62,291 nt of DNA from Flavobacteriales bacterium (GTDB lineage Bacteria > Bacteroidota > Bacteroidia > Flavobacteriales_G > Salibacteraceae). Under the pieces are notes generated by a model. The model was not told the DNA's origin. It was given only the letters and a program-made list of their open reading frames with translations, and searched no databases. Below, in pieces: positions 44,139-52,989 of this stretch. Where the stretch lies: positions 1 through 62,291 of the forward strand of contig JABMOM010000033.1 of assembly GCA_013204105.1 (NCBI GenBank), written 5' to 3'. The position numbers and the translations under genes were made by a program. The first letter of the stretch is position 1. Every line of letters starts with the position of its first letter.

Positions 44139-44312
44139 ATGTCTGAATTTCGAGCCAAAGACTTGAAACTTGAAAATATTTTACAGCATTTCTGTCGACA
44201 ACGAGCTGAACAACTCCGCGAAAAGAACGATCGTCTGAGTCTGGTTTTTGCCAACATCAGCACCCTAGAGAAGGCGATTGATACCTTGGAGGAGGTGTTG
44301 AAGTTGAATTGA
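44139..44312 (+). pseudogene. Displaced mfd 3' end, forming a 57-codon chimeric ORF
   Basis: Bases 44211-44312 repeat the last 102 bases of mfd (40945-41046) with seven differences, keeping the reading frame and stop: QLREKNDRLSLVFANISTL... ending KLN instead of KLG. Upstream the frame stays open to an ATG at 44139, giving a 57-residue chimera whose first 24 residues are unrelated to Mfd. No ribosome-binding site is evident. Treated as a gene remnant. Confidence 0.8.
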
Positions 44313-44793
44313 GGGCAGTTCAGTGGTTTCTCCGCGATCTCAGCGAACTTTGCGTCAACCTTGAAGTGTGCGAGGTTCACGCAGAGAGCGCAGAGGGAAA
44401 ACGCAAAGAACGCGGAGAGTTTTGGGTATGATCAAATGACGTCATAGCTATCGGCTAGCATAGGTTTTTCGCGACCTCAGCGAACAAGCGAAGCGCCTCC
44501 GCGCACTTTGCGTGAACCCTGATGTGCTTGAGGGTCACGCAGAGTGCGCAAAGTGAAAGCGCAAAGTGCGCAAAGGGGATACTTGATATTGAAGCGCTAA
44601 TACAACACCCAAAGAATAACCCCATACCGCATCGCCTTGCTAACATTCATCGGGTGTTGGATGAGTTTGAGACACAGAATTTGCCAGATCAAAACTTTTT
44701 CATAGTTTTTAGGGTCTCGGATTTGTTATTTGGTAATCACCACCTCTGGTCTCTAATGTGTTCGGGATACGTATAGCTCAAACACATATCGCT
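44313..44793. repeat. Gene-free stretch with two hairpin repeats
   Basis: First unit 44329-44418: TCTCCGCG pairs with CGCGGAGA, with further inner complementarity. Second unit 44501-44549: GCGCACTTTGCGTGAACCCT opposite AGGGTCACGCAGAGTGCGC, loop GATGTGCTTG. Both contain variants of CACGCAGAG / CTTTGCGT, the type of repeat seen scattered in Bacteroidetes genomes. 44581-44793 shows nothing else beyond space for a promoter of the next gene. Confidence 0.7.
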
Positions 44794-46293
44794 ATGAGGA
44801 CTTTTCTTGCTCTTACAATTTTTCTTTTCTCGGTCTCTCAATCAATCGCTCAATCATACGCCCCTCCCGTTGCTTGGAAGAGTGTAACCTGGCAAGTAAA
44901 TAGACCTGATGGAACACTTGAACTCGAACAGGACGATAGTGGCGAAGATTGGTGGTACTCGATCACAAAAATGTACGACGAGGCTGATCATCACATTGGT
45001 TACATTGCTGTAGGATACTCAAATTTCGATGATATTCTGTACTCAGAGTCTGGTGATTGTTTTCAAGGCTCTTGGGATACAAATTGCGCTGACTTTCATG
45101 GTCCAAATGACGAACAGGGCACCTCATATCAAAGTATAGGATTATTCAGTCTTGCCGGTAAGATGATCGCTTGTCGATCTGTTTATCCTGGGGTATTCTT
45201 CGATGTATTTCAAACGAAAGACCGAAAGTCAATTATTGCTGTAGGTAATGCCAATGCTAACAAGGATCGACTTTCAACAGAATGGGGTGGGCCTGCAAAT
45301 GGATTCTTAGCAATCAATCCGGAAGTAGACGGAAGTGGCGATACCATTTGGAACACATTCTCGCTGTGCAATTCGCTCTCAACTACACCCAAGTCAGGAC
45401 AAAGACCGAGTATTGTCAAGATGGATATGAGCCTTGACGTTAGCTGGTCGTATTTGTATACTCCTCTTAACATTGAGGAAAATGAGGATAGCGCGTCCAG
45501 TCAAGATTACATTGATGAAATCGAGCCGATATATGAATTCATGTACGGAGAATTCTACGGAGCCACCGAGTTGTCAGATAGTTCTATTGCTGTGGTCGGT
45601 AGATCCAATCACATTGAGGACAATACTTTAGTTACAGAGCACGATGATATGTTTGTTGTGAACCTTGACAGCAATGGCATGCTGAACTGGAAAGACGCAC
45701 CCTTGGATACAGACTCCAAGACCTCCAAAGCACTATGCGTCGTTGAAAAGCCGGGGTCAGGGGTGTTCTATGTGGGTGGAACAGTCCATAATGGCTACAA
45801 CACCCCAGACACAGCTAAAATGAAATTGCTGAGCTACACGATTTCAACAGAGAGCCTCACATTGAATAAGACCTATTCGAATTCCGACGAGTCATACTTG
45901 GATGATTCAAAATACAGCGGTATCTACTCTGTAGATGTAGATAACGCAGGTGCGATTATTGTCGGGGGATTGGTAAATGGGTATGATCCTCTTCAATCCC
46001 ATCAATCACCTTGTTATGGTTTAATTTTAACGGTTAACCCAAGTACTGGTGCAATTATCAATGATGCTATTGATATCGGCCAAGTTCGCACCTATGATCT
46101 GAAACTCGACGCTCACGTTCTTGAAAACGGTGACTTAGCAGTGATCAGTTCGAAGTTAGACCCTACGAAGATTGACTCTGGTACTCCTTGGAGATATTCG
46201 TCTTTCACCTCTGCTCATCCTTCTATTAGTATACCCCACTATGGATCCCCTTGTGACTCTAGCGATTATTTTTTTCAAGAATTACAATGCTGA
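44794..46293 (+). CDS. N-terminal part of a large T9SS protein, truncated by frameshift
   Basis: A 499-residue product with signal peptide (MRTFLALTIFLFSVSQSIAQ) and a beta-propeller-like region with repeated phrases such as MLNWKDAPLDTD and GAIIVGGLVNGYDP, similar in style to the gene at 49266. It lacks any T9SS sorting domain and ends eight residues after a run of seven T (46269-46275). Removing one T joins CDSSDYFF to KNYNADAYISRFEKNGSGEW in the next frame without a gap, giving a single protein of about 1489 residues ending at 49264. Either a real frameshift, a sequence error, or slippage. Confidence 0.75.
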   Translation: MRTFLALTIFLFSVSQSIAQSYAPPVAWKSVTWQVNRPDGTLELEQDDSGEDWWYSITKMYDEADHHIGYIAVGYSNFDDILYSESGDCFQGSWDTNCADFHGPNDEQGTSYQSIGLFSLAGKMIACRSVYPGVFFDVFQTKDRKSIIAVGNANANKDRLSTEWGGPANGFLAINPEVDGSGDTIWNTFSLCNSLSTTPKSGQRPSIVKMDMSLDVSWSYLYTPLNIEENEDSASSQDYIDEIEPIYEFMYGEFYGATELSDSSIAVVGRSNHIEDNTLVTEHDDMFVVNLDSNGMLNWKDAPLDTDSKTSKALCVVEKPGSGVFYVGGTVHNGYNTPDTAKMKLLSYTISTESLTLNKTYSNSDESYLDDSKYSGIYSVDVDNAGAIIVGGLVNGYDPLQSHQSPCYGLILTVNPSTGAIINDAIDIGQVRTYDLKLDAHVLENGDLAVISSKLDPTKIDSGTPWRYSSFTSAHPSISIPHYGSPCDSSDYFFQELQC

Positions 46294-49264
46294 TGCTTAC
46301 ATAAGTAGATTCGAAAAGAATGGTTCGGGAGAATGGATAAAGCTGTGGGATCGATTGGTAGATACCGATGGAGAAAGAGGCAACTTTCCCGGACAGATTA
46401 AGAAACAAGAGTGTGTCTATAAAATGGTTGAATCAGACCAAGGTGAACTTATTGTAGCTGGAAACTCCAGTCACAATCACGATGACAATTATATCATTGG
46501 AATGTACGAACCATGCGAAATTGAAGACACCGCGTTTCATTACCCGACCTACTACTCCAGCTATTGGACGCACAACTTGACGACTGAAACATACTCCTTA
46601 AATACAAGCACGACGTTCACCAATGAAACGTTCCATTTTAAGGGGGCTATTTTTATTGAAACGGGAAAGAAACTCACGTTGAATAACTGCACGATCTACT
46701 TTGCCGATTCAAAGAGAATGGGAGAAGAGACAAAATTGTACGTGCTCGGTGGCGGTGAACTCGAGATCAAAGGAGGCACGCTCTTGTCAGCAAATGATGA
46801 TTGCGACAATAGCATGTGGGATGGTATCACGGTAATCGGAAATCCCAACTCCACCGATGCGAGTCATCAAGGAAAAGTCAGGATCACGGATTCAAAAATC
46901 GAACATGCCCGATGGGCGGTAACGCTAGGAAACCCAACCAATACTGCTCTCGCAGGCTGGCAAGGTGGCGGAATCATTGAATCCCAGGGTGCTACGTTCG
47001 AGAACAACCACAGAGACATCATCATGTATCCACATCCAGCCTCGAAACCGGGCGCTTCCAGTTTGTCTTACATAAGAGATAGTCACTTTAAAACCACCTC
47101 AACCATGCGTGACCCACGCTATACGCTGCCGAGATCGACTGACCGCGGGGGTGCTCATATTCACGTCACCTTATGGGATGTGCACGGAGTAGAACTATCA
47201 GGCGACACATTCGTTGGGTCAACCGCCATTGAAGAAACGGCTTGGTCAACGGGGATCTACAGCATCGATGCCACCTACAAGGTAGGGTGCCGATTTCAGA
47301 ATTCGTCCGGCTGTACCAGCGACGCCAACAGCTTTTCCAACCTGCAATACGGCATCAATGCCGTCAATTACTCAGACCTCTCAGCCCCTGAAATTGTGGC
47401 GAACAACTTTGAGAACATCTCCCGTACAGGCATCTACCTCAAATCCGTCAACCATGCCACCATTGTTGACAACACCTTCGAACAAAACTGGGGCTATGCA
47501 GCCGAGTGGAACGGTAATTTTTATGCTGACTATGCATGCGCTCAATGCAGCGATACCGCAAGGGCGATCTACCTCTATGATTGCAATGGCTATACTGTAG
47601 AAGACAACGAGATGGTAGGCGGAGAGCCGGGGCTTGGCGTTCGACAAGGGATTGGGATTGAGATTTACAATACGAACCCCAATACTTCGAATGAAGATGA
47701 GATTTACAGGAATAGCTTTACAAAACTCGCCTTCGCATCCTTTGGTAATAAGGAGAATAGAGGTAATGGAATTAAGGATAGAGGTCTTGATATCCGATGT
47801 GGAGAATACACCTCAAATGCGTTCGATATTCTTACGACCATTGCTCCCGGTATAAGCTCAGAGCAAGGCTCGCCTCTAAGCAATCAGGCCCTCGCAGGAA
47901 ATACATTTGACGGTTGCCTGACAGCCGAAGGGGAATTGCTCAACGATGGTTGGGCGTACACTTATCATTGTCATGATACTTCAGGATCGAGTGCCAGCAC
48001 CATCCCAAGCCCATCGTGCTATACACCGGATAGTGTAATGGTATTGGTAAGTACAGAATTTCTGTACGGCGATTCATCTTGTAAGGCGAATGCACACTAC
48101 GAAGGAAGGGCCTCGGTGGTGAAGTCTCAGTACGTATCTGCACATTCAGATTATCAGGCTGAATTGACCAACTACGATGGATTGATCGATAATGGGAATA
48201 CGAATCAACTGCTAAGCAGCATATCAAACGACGATGCAGACAACGTGGTGAAGTCATTGTACGATGCGGCCTCGCCCTACGTTAGTGACGAAGGCTTACT
48301 TGCTTTGATTGATGATAAGCCCTCACCAATGAATGAAACGGACCTGGTCTCGATCCTTGAAGACAACAGCCCACTAACCGAGGTCGTGTACAATGCCGCT
48401 GACAAGCGCACGCCGGCAATCTCCTCCGGGGGCATGGCTACGATCGACAATGCACAACACGGCGTTTCAGCGCGGTCGTATTTGGAAGATACAGTGGCGT
48501 GGGCGCGAAGGGATTATTCCCTTGCCAAAGACCGGTATATATCTTCATTGATTCAGACCTTCGATGATGATAACAGATTGGACACATTGATCGATGTGCT
48601 TGACGATGACTCAGATACCGTACGTCAACTTCAGCTTGCCCAGGCGCAGATCATGGCCGGTTACACATCAGCAGCAGGAGGAATTCTGAGTGCAATTGAA
48701 TCAAGCAGCAACTGGGGCGATTATGCTGAGCTTCTCCAGGAAGTAAAAAACTGGGCCATCGATAGTGTTGGCGTGGATTCAATCCTTCATGACTCTACTT
48801 TGCTCAGTACAATTGAGGGATGGGCTACAGACGAAAGTTCAAGCGCATACACAAGAAGCCGTGACATTCTTGAGTTCCTCTATGAGGTGAACCACGATAC
48901 CAGGCAAGGAGGAGATCATTTGGTCCCGGAGATCACCGTATTCCCCGAATGGGATCAAACTGCGGATAAGCGCGATGTTAGCGAAGACATAGAGCCGGAG
49001 GAGCAAGTTACTCAAGATGATTATGCACTGAAAGCCTATCCCAACCCCTTTAATTCTAACATCCGCTTTGAAGTTCCTCCCGTGGTAGGTCAATTGCTAA
49101 TCTATTCTATGTCCGGGACGTTGATTGACCAAATACACTGCAGTGACCCTGACAATCCGTTGATAGAGTACGGCGGAACTCAGATGGATCAGGGAGTCTA
49201 TTTTGTCACCTTTCGCTCGAAGCAATTGAACTACCAATTAAATGCAAGGATTGTCAAATTGTAG
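46172..49264 (+). CDS. C-terminal part of the same large T9SS protein (beta-helix plus sorting domain)
   Basis: The open frame runs from 46172 but the part before ~46270 overlaps the preceding gene in another frame and is probably not original coding. From ~46276 it carries the end of the propeller-like region, then a right-handed parallel beta-helix (~residues 130-500: repeated short strands such as NNCTIYFADSK, IEHARWAVTLGNPT, NFENISRTGIYLKSVNHATIVDNTFEQN), a helical section, and a type A T9SS sorting domain (LKAYPNPFNSNIRFEV ... QLNARIVKL). It has no signal peptide of its own, supporting a split gene. The beta-helix suggests polysaccharide contact. Confidence 0.78.
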   Translation: MTLVLLGDIRLSPLLILLLVYPTMDPLVTLAIIFFKNYNADAYISRFEKNGSGEWIKLWDRLVDTDGERGNFPGQIKKQECVYKMVESDQGELIVAGNSSHNHDDNYIIGMYEPCEIEDTAFHYPTYYSSYWTHNLTTETYSLNTSTTFTNETFHFKGAIFIETGKKLTLNNCTIYFADSKRMGEETKLYVLGGGELEIKGGTLLSANDDCDNSMWDGITVIGNPNSTDASHQGKVRITDSKIEHARWAVTLGNPTNTALAGWQGGGIIESQGATFENNHRDIIMYPHPASKPGASSLSYIRDSHFKTTSTMRDPRYTLPRSTDRGGAHIHVTLWDVHGVELSGDTFVGSTAIEETAWSTGIYSIDATYKVGCRFQNSSGCTSDANSFSNLQYGINAVNYSDLSAPEIVANNFENISRTGIYLKSVNHATIVDNTFEQNWGYAAEWNGNFYADYACAQCSDTARAIYLYDCNGYTVEDNEMVGGEPGLGVRQGIGIEIYNTNPNTSNEDEIYRNSFTKLAFASFGNKENRGNGIKDRGLDIRCGEYTSNAFDILTTIAPGISSEQGSPLSNQALAGNTFDGCLTAEGELLNDGWAYTYHCHDTSGSSASTIPSPSCYTPDSVMVLVSTEFLYGDSSCKANAHYEGRASVVKSQYVSAHSDYQAELTNYDGLIDNGNTNQLLSSISNDDADNVVKSLYDAASPYVSDEGLLALIDDKPSPMNETDLVSILEDNSPLTEVVYNAADKRTPAISSGGMATIDNAQHGVSARSYLEDTVAWARRDYSLAKDRYISSLIQTFDDDNRLDTLIDVLDDDSDTVRQLQLAQAQIMAGYTSAAGGILSAIESSSNWGDYAELLQEVKNWAIDSVGVDSILHDSTLLSTIEGWATDESSSAYTRSRDILEFLYEVNHDTRQGGDHLVPEITVFPEWDQTADKRDVSEDIEPEEQVTQDDYALKAYPNPFNSNIRFEVPPVVGQLLIYSMSGTLIDQIHCSDPDNPLIEYGGTQMDQGVYFVTFRSKQLNYQLNARIVKL
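49028..49264 (+). repeat. Sorting-domain repeat, copy 1
   Basis: 237 bases coding the T9SS domain; copy 2 is 50556-50792 with equal length and 62 of 78 identical residues. The last ~50 bases are almost identical in DNA. Confidence 0.85.
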
Positions 49265-49265
49265 C

Positions 49266-50792
49266 ATGCGTCGTCCTTTAGGATGTTTGTTTATAGCCCT
49301 TAGCTTGTTGGCATCTACAACGGTTTTGGCACAAGCTCCTTATTTACAAAAGCGCCTCAACGGCCCGGGGAATGGCTTGGAGTACATCTACGCTTTGGAT
49401 GAGATTGGTTCTAACCTGTTGATTACATCTGGTACACGCCGATTGTCGGGTGGTCCGTATGCGATGTGTAGCGTCATGCTATCACCGAATGGAGACTTGA
49501 TATCAAAAGACGAGCTGCACTCTGATTCAGTAGGAATTGTCAACGGTTACCGCGGCTCTTCAATCGTGGTTGATGACTCGATATACCTTGTAGGCGGTCT
49601 TAAGTGGAGTCAAGACAGTTTTCTACCAGCTATCACGCCTGTTGGACTAAACGGAGAGATAAGCACACCGAGATTGATTGGAGACTTCCAACAAGCTGGG
49701 TTCTACGATGCGGTGCTCGCTGATGATGGAAGTTTGATGCTTTTTGGAAGCGTAACTAACGACACGGGATATGTGGATTTTCTCTTGGTCAAGGCGGATG
49801 TTTCAGGGAATATTCAATGGGTGAAGTCATACGGAACCGACACATGGGATCAGGGATTGTCCATTTGCAAAGGTCCTGACGGAGGGTTTTTCCTTGGGGG
49901 GGAGTCCCGTGCTTTTGGAAGTGGATCAACCTATGACATCTTCATCATTCGTGTAGATTCCAACGGCAAGGAAATCTGGCGAGGAGACTGGGGTGGCGAC
50001 GATAGCGATTGGTTCGGTAATCTAGAATACAACCCTGAAGCAGGATTACTATTTACAGGCTATATGACTTACGAACAAGGTGTAAATCAGGGTTCAGGTG
50101 CCTATGTTATGCTTCTGAACGAATATGGAGATATAATATGGGATCAGCACCTTTCTGAGCCGTATGGCGACACTGCATACTACAGCTCCTTTAGGGTTGG
50201 TCGTTTCCTCGAAAATGGGCGGATCATCGTTGCAGGAAAAGGTGAGGTATTCAATATTTTTTCATCTCATGACAAACCAGTAGCAATGATCCTCGACATC
50301 GAAGGAAATATTCTCATGCATCGAATATACACTTCCGTTGTTAAGAAAAAGAGCTTAGCATGGTTTGAAGATATCAAGGAGCTCAGCGACGGCAGGATCA
50401 TTGCTGGAGGAGTATATGTCCCGGACACCTCCAACGCCCAGGACACCGGCAATCAAGACATCCTGATCGTAGAATTGGATCAAAACGGCTGTGAGTATCC
50501 GGGCTGCCAGCCGCCGATTGGGGTGGAGGAGGTGTACTTCTCAGCACAAGAGACACTGAAAGCCTACCCCAACCCGTTTAACTCAAGCATCCGTTTCGAA
50601 ATACCACCTGTGGTAGGTCAACTGAGTATTTATTCCATGTCCGGGACACTCATTGACAAATTACACTGCAGTGACCCTGATAATCCGTTTGTTGAGTATA
50701 ATGCCCCAGAATTGGGTCGGGGAATATATTTCGTGACTTTTTCATCGAAGCAATTGAACTACCAATTAAATGCGAGGATTGTCAAACTTTAG
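49266..50792 (+). CDS. T9SS-exported protein with propeller-like repeats
   Basis: A 508-residue secreted protein: signal peptide (MRRPLGCLFIALSLLASTTVLAQ), then a series of ~50-residue units of the form GGFFLGGESRAFG...DIFIIRVDSNGKEIWRGDWGG, typical of beta-propeller or SBBP-like repeats, then a type A sorting domain nearly the same as in the preceding gene. It starts one base after that gene's stop, so both are cotranscribed, and looks like a smaller paralogue of its N-terminal half. Function unknown; likely cell-surface. Confidence 0.82.
   Translation: MRRPLGCLFIALSLLASTTVLAQAPYLQKRLNGPGNGLEYIYALDEIGSNLLITSGTRRLSGGPYAMCSVMLSPNGDLISKDELHSDSVGIVNGYRGSSIVVDDSIYLVGGLKWSQDSFLPAITPVGLNGEISTPRLIGDFQQAGFYDAVLADDGSLMLFGSVTNDTGYVDFLLVKADVSGNIQWVKSYGTDTWDQGLSICKGPDGGFFLGGESRAFGSGSTYDIFIIRVDSNGKEIWRGDWGGDDSDWFGNLEYNPEAGLLFTGYMTYEQGVNQGSGAYVMLLNEYGDIIWDQHLSEPYGDTAYYSSFRVGRFLENGRIIVAGKGEVFNIFSSHDKPVAMILDIEGNILMHRIYTSVVKKKSLAWFEDIKELSDGRIIAGGVYVPDTSNAQDTGNQDILIVELDQNGCEYPGCQPPIGVEEVYFSAQETLKAYPNPFNSSIRFEIPPVVGQLSIYSMSGTLIDKLHCSDPDNPFVEYNAPELGRGIYFVTFSSKQLNYQLNARIVKL
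50556..50792 (+). repeat. Sorting-domain repeat, copy 2
   Basis: Partner of 49028-49264, coding LKAYPNPFNSSIRFEI through QLNARIVKL. Confidence 0.85.
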
Positions 50793-50906
50793 TACGTGTT
50801 TCGCAAAGGGCTGCCTTGGGCACGCTCCTTATGAAATAACCATTTCGGATTCCTGGCGTCTGGCTCCTAACTCCTCTGACCCACATTTCCTCCTGGAAGT
50901 CGACAG

Positions 50907-51335
50907 CTAAACCAACATCCAAACAATCACCGCATACCGCGCCGCTTTCCCAAGCGTCATCCAAAAAGCGGTACGCCAGACGTTTACTTTGAAGATGCCA
51001 AGCGCTACTGCGATGACATCCCCTACGAACGGGGCCCAAGCCATCAAGGCGGTGTAGGCGCCAAAGCGATCGAGTTGATGCTTCCAGCCAAGAACCTTTT
51101 CTTCTTTCACTCGTAAGTACCGACCGATGCTTTGCCAATTGCCCAGGTAACCGAGGCCATAGCTAGACATGCCCCCGAGGGTGTTGCCGATCGTTGCTAC
51201 GAAGAAGGAGGTGATGGGATCGAAGCCCCCGAGTACCATCGCCGCCAAGATGGCTTCGGAACTAAACGGAATAACCGTGGCCGCCAAGAAGGTGGCGATA
51301 AACAATCCGAGGTATCCGAGTTCAATCCATTCCAA
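50907..51335 (-). CDS. YqaA/DedA-like inner-membrane protein
   Basis: A 142-residue protein of the VTT/SNARE-associated family, short YqaA form, with four hydrophobic segments. Features are FIATFLAATVIPFSSEAILAAMV, GNTLGGMSSYGLGY and APFVGDVIAVALGIFKVN, the conserved re-entrant motifs. Members of the wider DedA group are linked to lipid scrambling and envelope homeostasis; the exact role here is unknown. It is divergent from zwf, with 151 bases between the starts. Confidence 0.88.
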   Translation of the reverse strand: MEWIELGYLGLFIATFLAATVIPFSSEAILAAMVLGGFDPITSFFVATIGNTLGGMSSYGLGYLGNWQSIGRYLRVKEEKVLGWKHQLDRFGAYTALMAWAPFVGDVIAVALGIFKVNVWRTAFWMTLGKAARYAVIVWMLV

Positions 51336-51432
51336 TGTGCGTCAATATTGTACCTTTTGGTCCTTGTCTTTCAAAGCAGGGAGCAATATTAAGAGAGTAT
51401 TAAGTTGTGCAGCTAAATCGCAAATATTTCTT

Positions 51433-51470
51433 ACTTAGTGTGAAATATACACTAAGTCTGGATATATTTG
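51433..51470 (+). promoter_or_regulatory. zwf promoter with perfect palindromic operator
   Basis: ACTTAGTGT-N7-ACACTAAGT (51433-51457) is a perfect nine-base inverted repeat. Five bases on is TATATTTG (51463-51470), an exact TAnnTTTG -7 box. The palindrome covers the -33 region. The ATG is at 51487. Related palindromes precede gap and the amylase gene. Confidence 0.78.
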
Positions 51471-51486
51471 GTCGAACAAGTATTTT

Positions 51487-52989
51487 ATGACAGCCAATCA
51501 ACATCAGCAAATGGACGATTTCGACCTCATCATCTTCGGTGGGGACGGCGACTTGTCGTTCAGAAAGATTTACCCGGCGCTCTATCACCGGCTCAATGAG
51601 CAGCAGATAGACGACGGAAGTCGGATCCTCGCTGTTTCGAGGACCGATCAATCCCAAAAGGAATTCCAAGAAAGGCTCAAAGCCAAGCTGGAAGAGTACG
51701 TCAAAGACATCGATCAAGACGTCCTCAAACGTCTGCTCAAAATGGTGTCGCACGGCACAGTAGATACGGGCAATGGCAAGCAAAGCCAATTCACCAAAGA
51801 GTGGTTTGCAAAAGCCAGCCAGGAGATTCGGGTATTCTACCTCGCTACACCCGCCACCGCCTTTGGCTCCATTTGCAAGTTCTTGCATGACGAAGGCTAC
51901 ATCTCAAAAGGCGCGCGTGTGGTCCTTGAAAAACCACTTGGAACCGACCTCAAGACATCCGAAGAAGTCAACGACCGGGTAGCCAAGTATTTTGACGAAG
52001 AGCAGATCTACCGCATCGATCACTATCTCGGAAAGGAGACGGTGCAGAACCTGATGGTCCTGCGTTTCGCAAACAACATTTTTGAGCGTTCATGGAACGC
52101 CCAAGAGATCGACAACATTCAAATCACCGTTGCGGAATCCCTAGGAGTAGGAACACGCGGTGGGTTTTACGACAAGTACGGCGCACTGCGCGACATGGTG
52201 CAGAACCACTTGCTCCAGTTGCTTTGCTTAATTGCAATGGAGCCCCCCGGCATCCTAGAAGCCGATGAGGTGCGCGACGAAAAGCTCAAGGTGCTCAAAG
52301 CGCTTCGTCCTTACGACAAAGAGACCATCCAAACGGATACCGTCAGGGGCCAATACACCCGCGGCAAGACGGATGAAGGGTCGCTCCCTTCGTACCTAGA
52401 GGAAATAGACAAATACGATTCAGAAACCGAGACGTTTGTGGCCCTAAAGGCGTACGTCGACAACTGGCGATGGGGCGGCGTTCCGTTTTACTTGCGCACG
52501 GGCAAGCGACTTCCACATCGTTATTCGGAGATCGTGATCAACTTCAAGCATGTACCGCACAACATTTTCCCTGAAAAGAAAGACATCGCCAACAACCGAC
52601 TCACCATTCGCCTACAGCCGGAAGAGCGCATCGAATTGGTGCAAATGGTTAAAATTCCAGGTCCTGGAGGGTATCGATACAAACCTTTCTCGTTGGAGTT
52701 GGATTATGCAGAGCACTTTGAAGATCGTTTTCCAGAGGCTTATGAGCGCTTGTTGATGGACGTGGTCCGTGGAAATCAAACGCTCTTCATGCGCCGCGAT
52801 GAGGTGAAAGCGTCTTGGACGTGGATTGAAACCATCCTCAACAATTGGAAGCACGAGACCAACCCGAATATCTTGTATGAAGCGGGCACTTGGGGTCCTG
52901 CAGACCGCGTCATGGACGAGGGAGGCGAGTGGGTAAAGTCACGTCATGTGTTGAAAGTTCAAAAGCAAAGCGCGTCGGATGGGAAGTAG
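51487..52989 (+). CDS. zwf: Glucose-6-phosphate 1-dehydrogenase
   Basis: Oxidises glucose 6-phosphate to 6-phosphogluconolactone, entry to the Entner-Doudoroff and pentose phosphate routes. The 500-residue protein has the NADP-binding start IIFGGDGDLSFRKIYPALY (GxxGDL; the family more often has GASGDL), the active-site RIDHYLGKETVQNL with catalytic His and Lys, and KRLPHRYSEIVINFK. It is first in the zwf-pgl-edd-eda operon and overlaps pgl by eleven bases. The operator and exact -7 box just upstream suggest sugar-dependent control. Confidence 0.96.
   Translation: MTANQHQQMDDFDLIIFGGDGDLSFRKIYPALYHRLNEQQIDDGSRILAVSRTDQSQKEFQERLKAKLEEYVKDIDQDVLKRLLKMVSHGTVDTGNGKQSQFTKEWFAKASQEIRVFYLATPATAFGSICKFLHDEGYISKGARVVLEKPLGTDLKTSEEVNDRVAKYFDEEQIYRIDHYLGKETVQNLMVLRFANNIFERSWNAQEIDNIQITVAESLGVGTRGGFYDKYGALRDMVQNHLLQLLCLIAMEPPGILEADEVRDEKLKVLKALRPYDKETIQTDTVRGQYTRGKTDEGSLPSYLEEIDKYDSETETFVALKAYVDNWRWGGVPFYLRTGKRLPHRYSEIVINFKHVPHNIFPEKKDIANNRLTIRLQPEERIELVQMVKIPGPGGYRYKPFSLELDYAEHFEDRFPEAYERLLMDVVRGNQTLFMRRDEVKASWTWIETILNNWKHETNPNILYEAGTWGPADRVMDEGGEWVKSRHVLKVQKQSASDGK

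Noticed and set aside
44211-44312. Second working mfd copy
   Set aside because: Only the last 33 codons are present; it cannot encode a translocase.
44132-44380. 82-codon minus-strand ORF
   Set aside because: It is the antisense of the displaced mfd tail and a repeat, so not independent coding.
44313-44580. Possible CRISPR array
   Set aside because: Repeats are palindromic, unequal and not separated by uniform spacers; no cas genes.
50782-51138. 118-codon minus-strand ORF after the T9SS paralogue
   Set aside because: Overlaps the YqaA-like gene in another frame and has an arginine/tryptophan-rich, non-conserved look.
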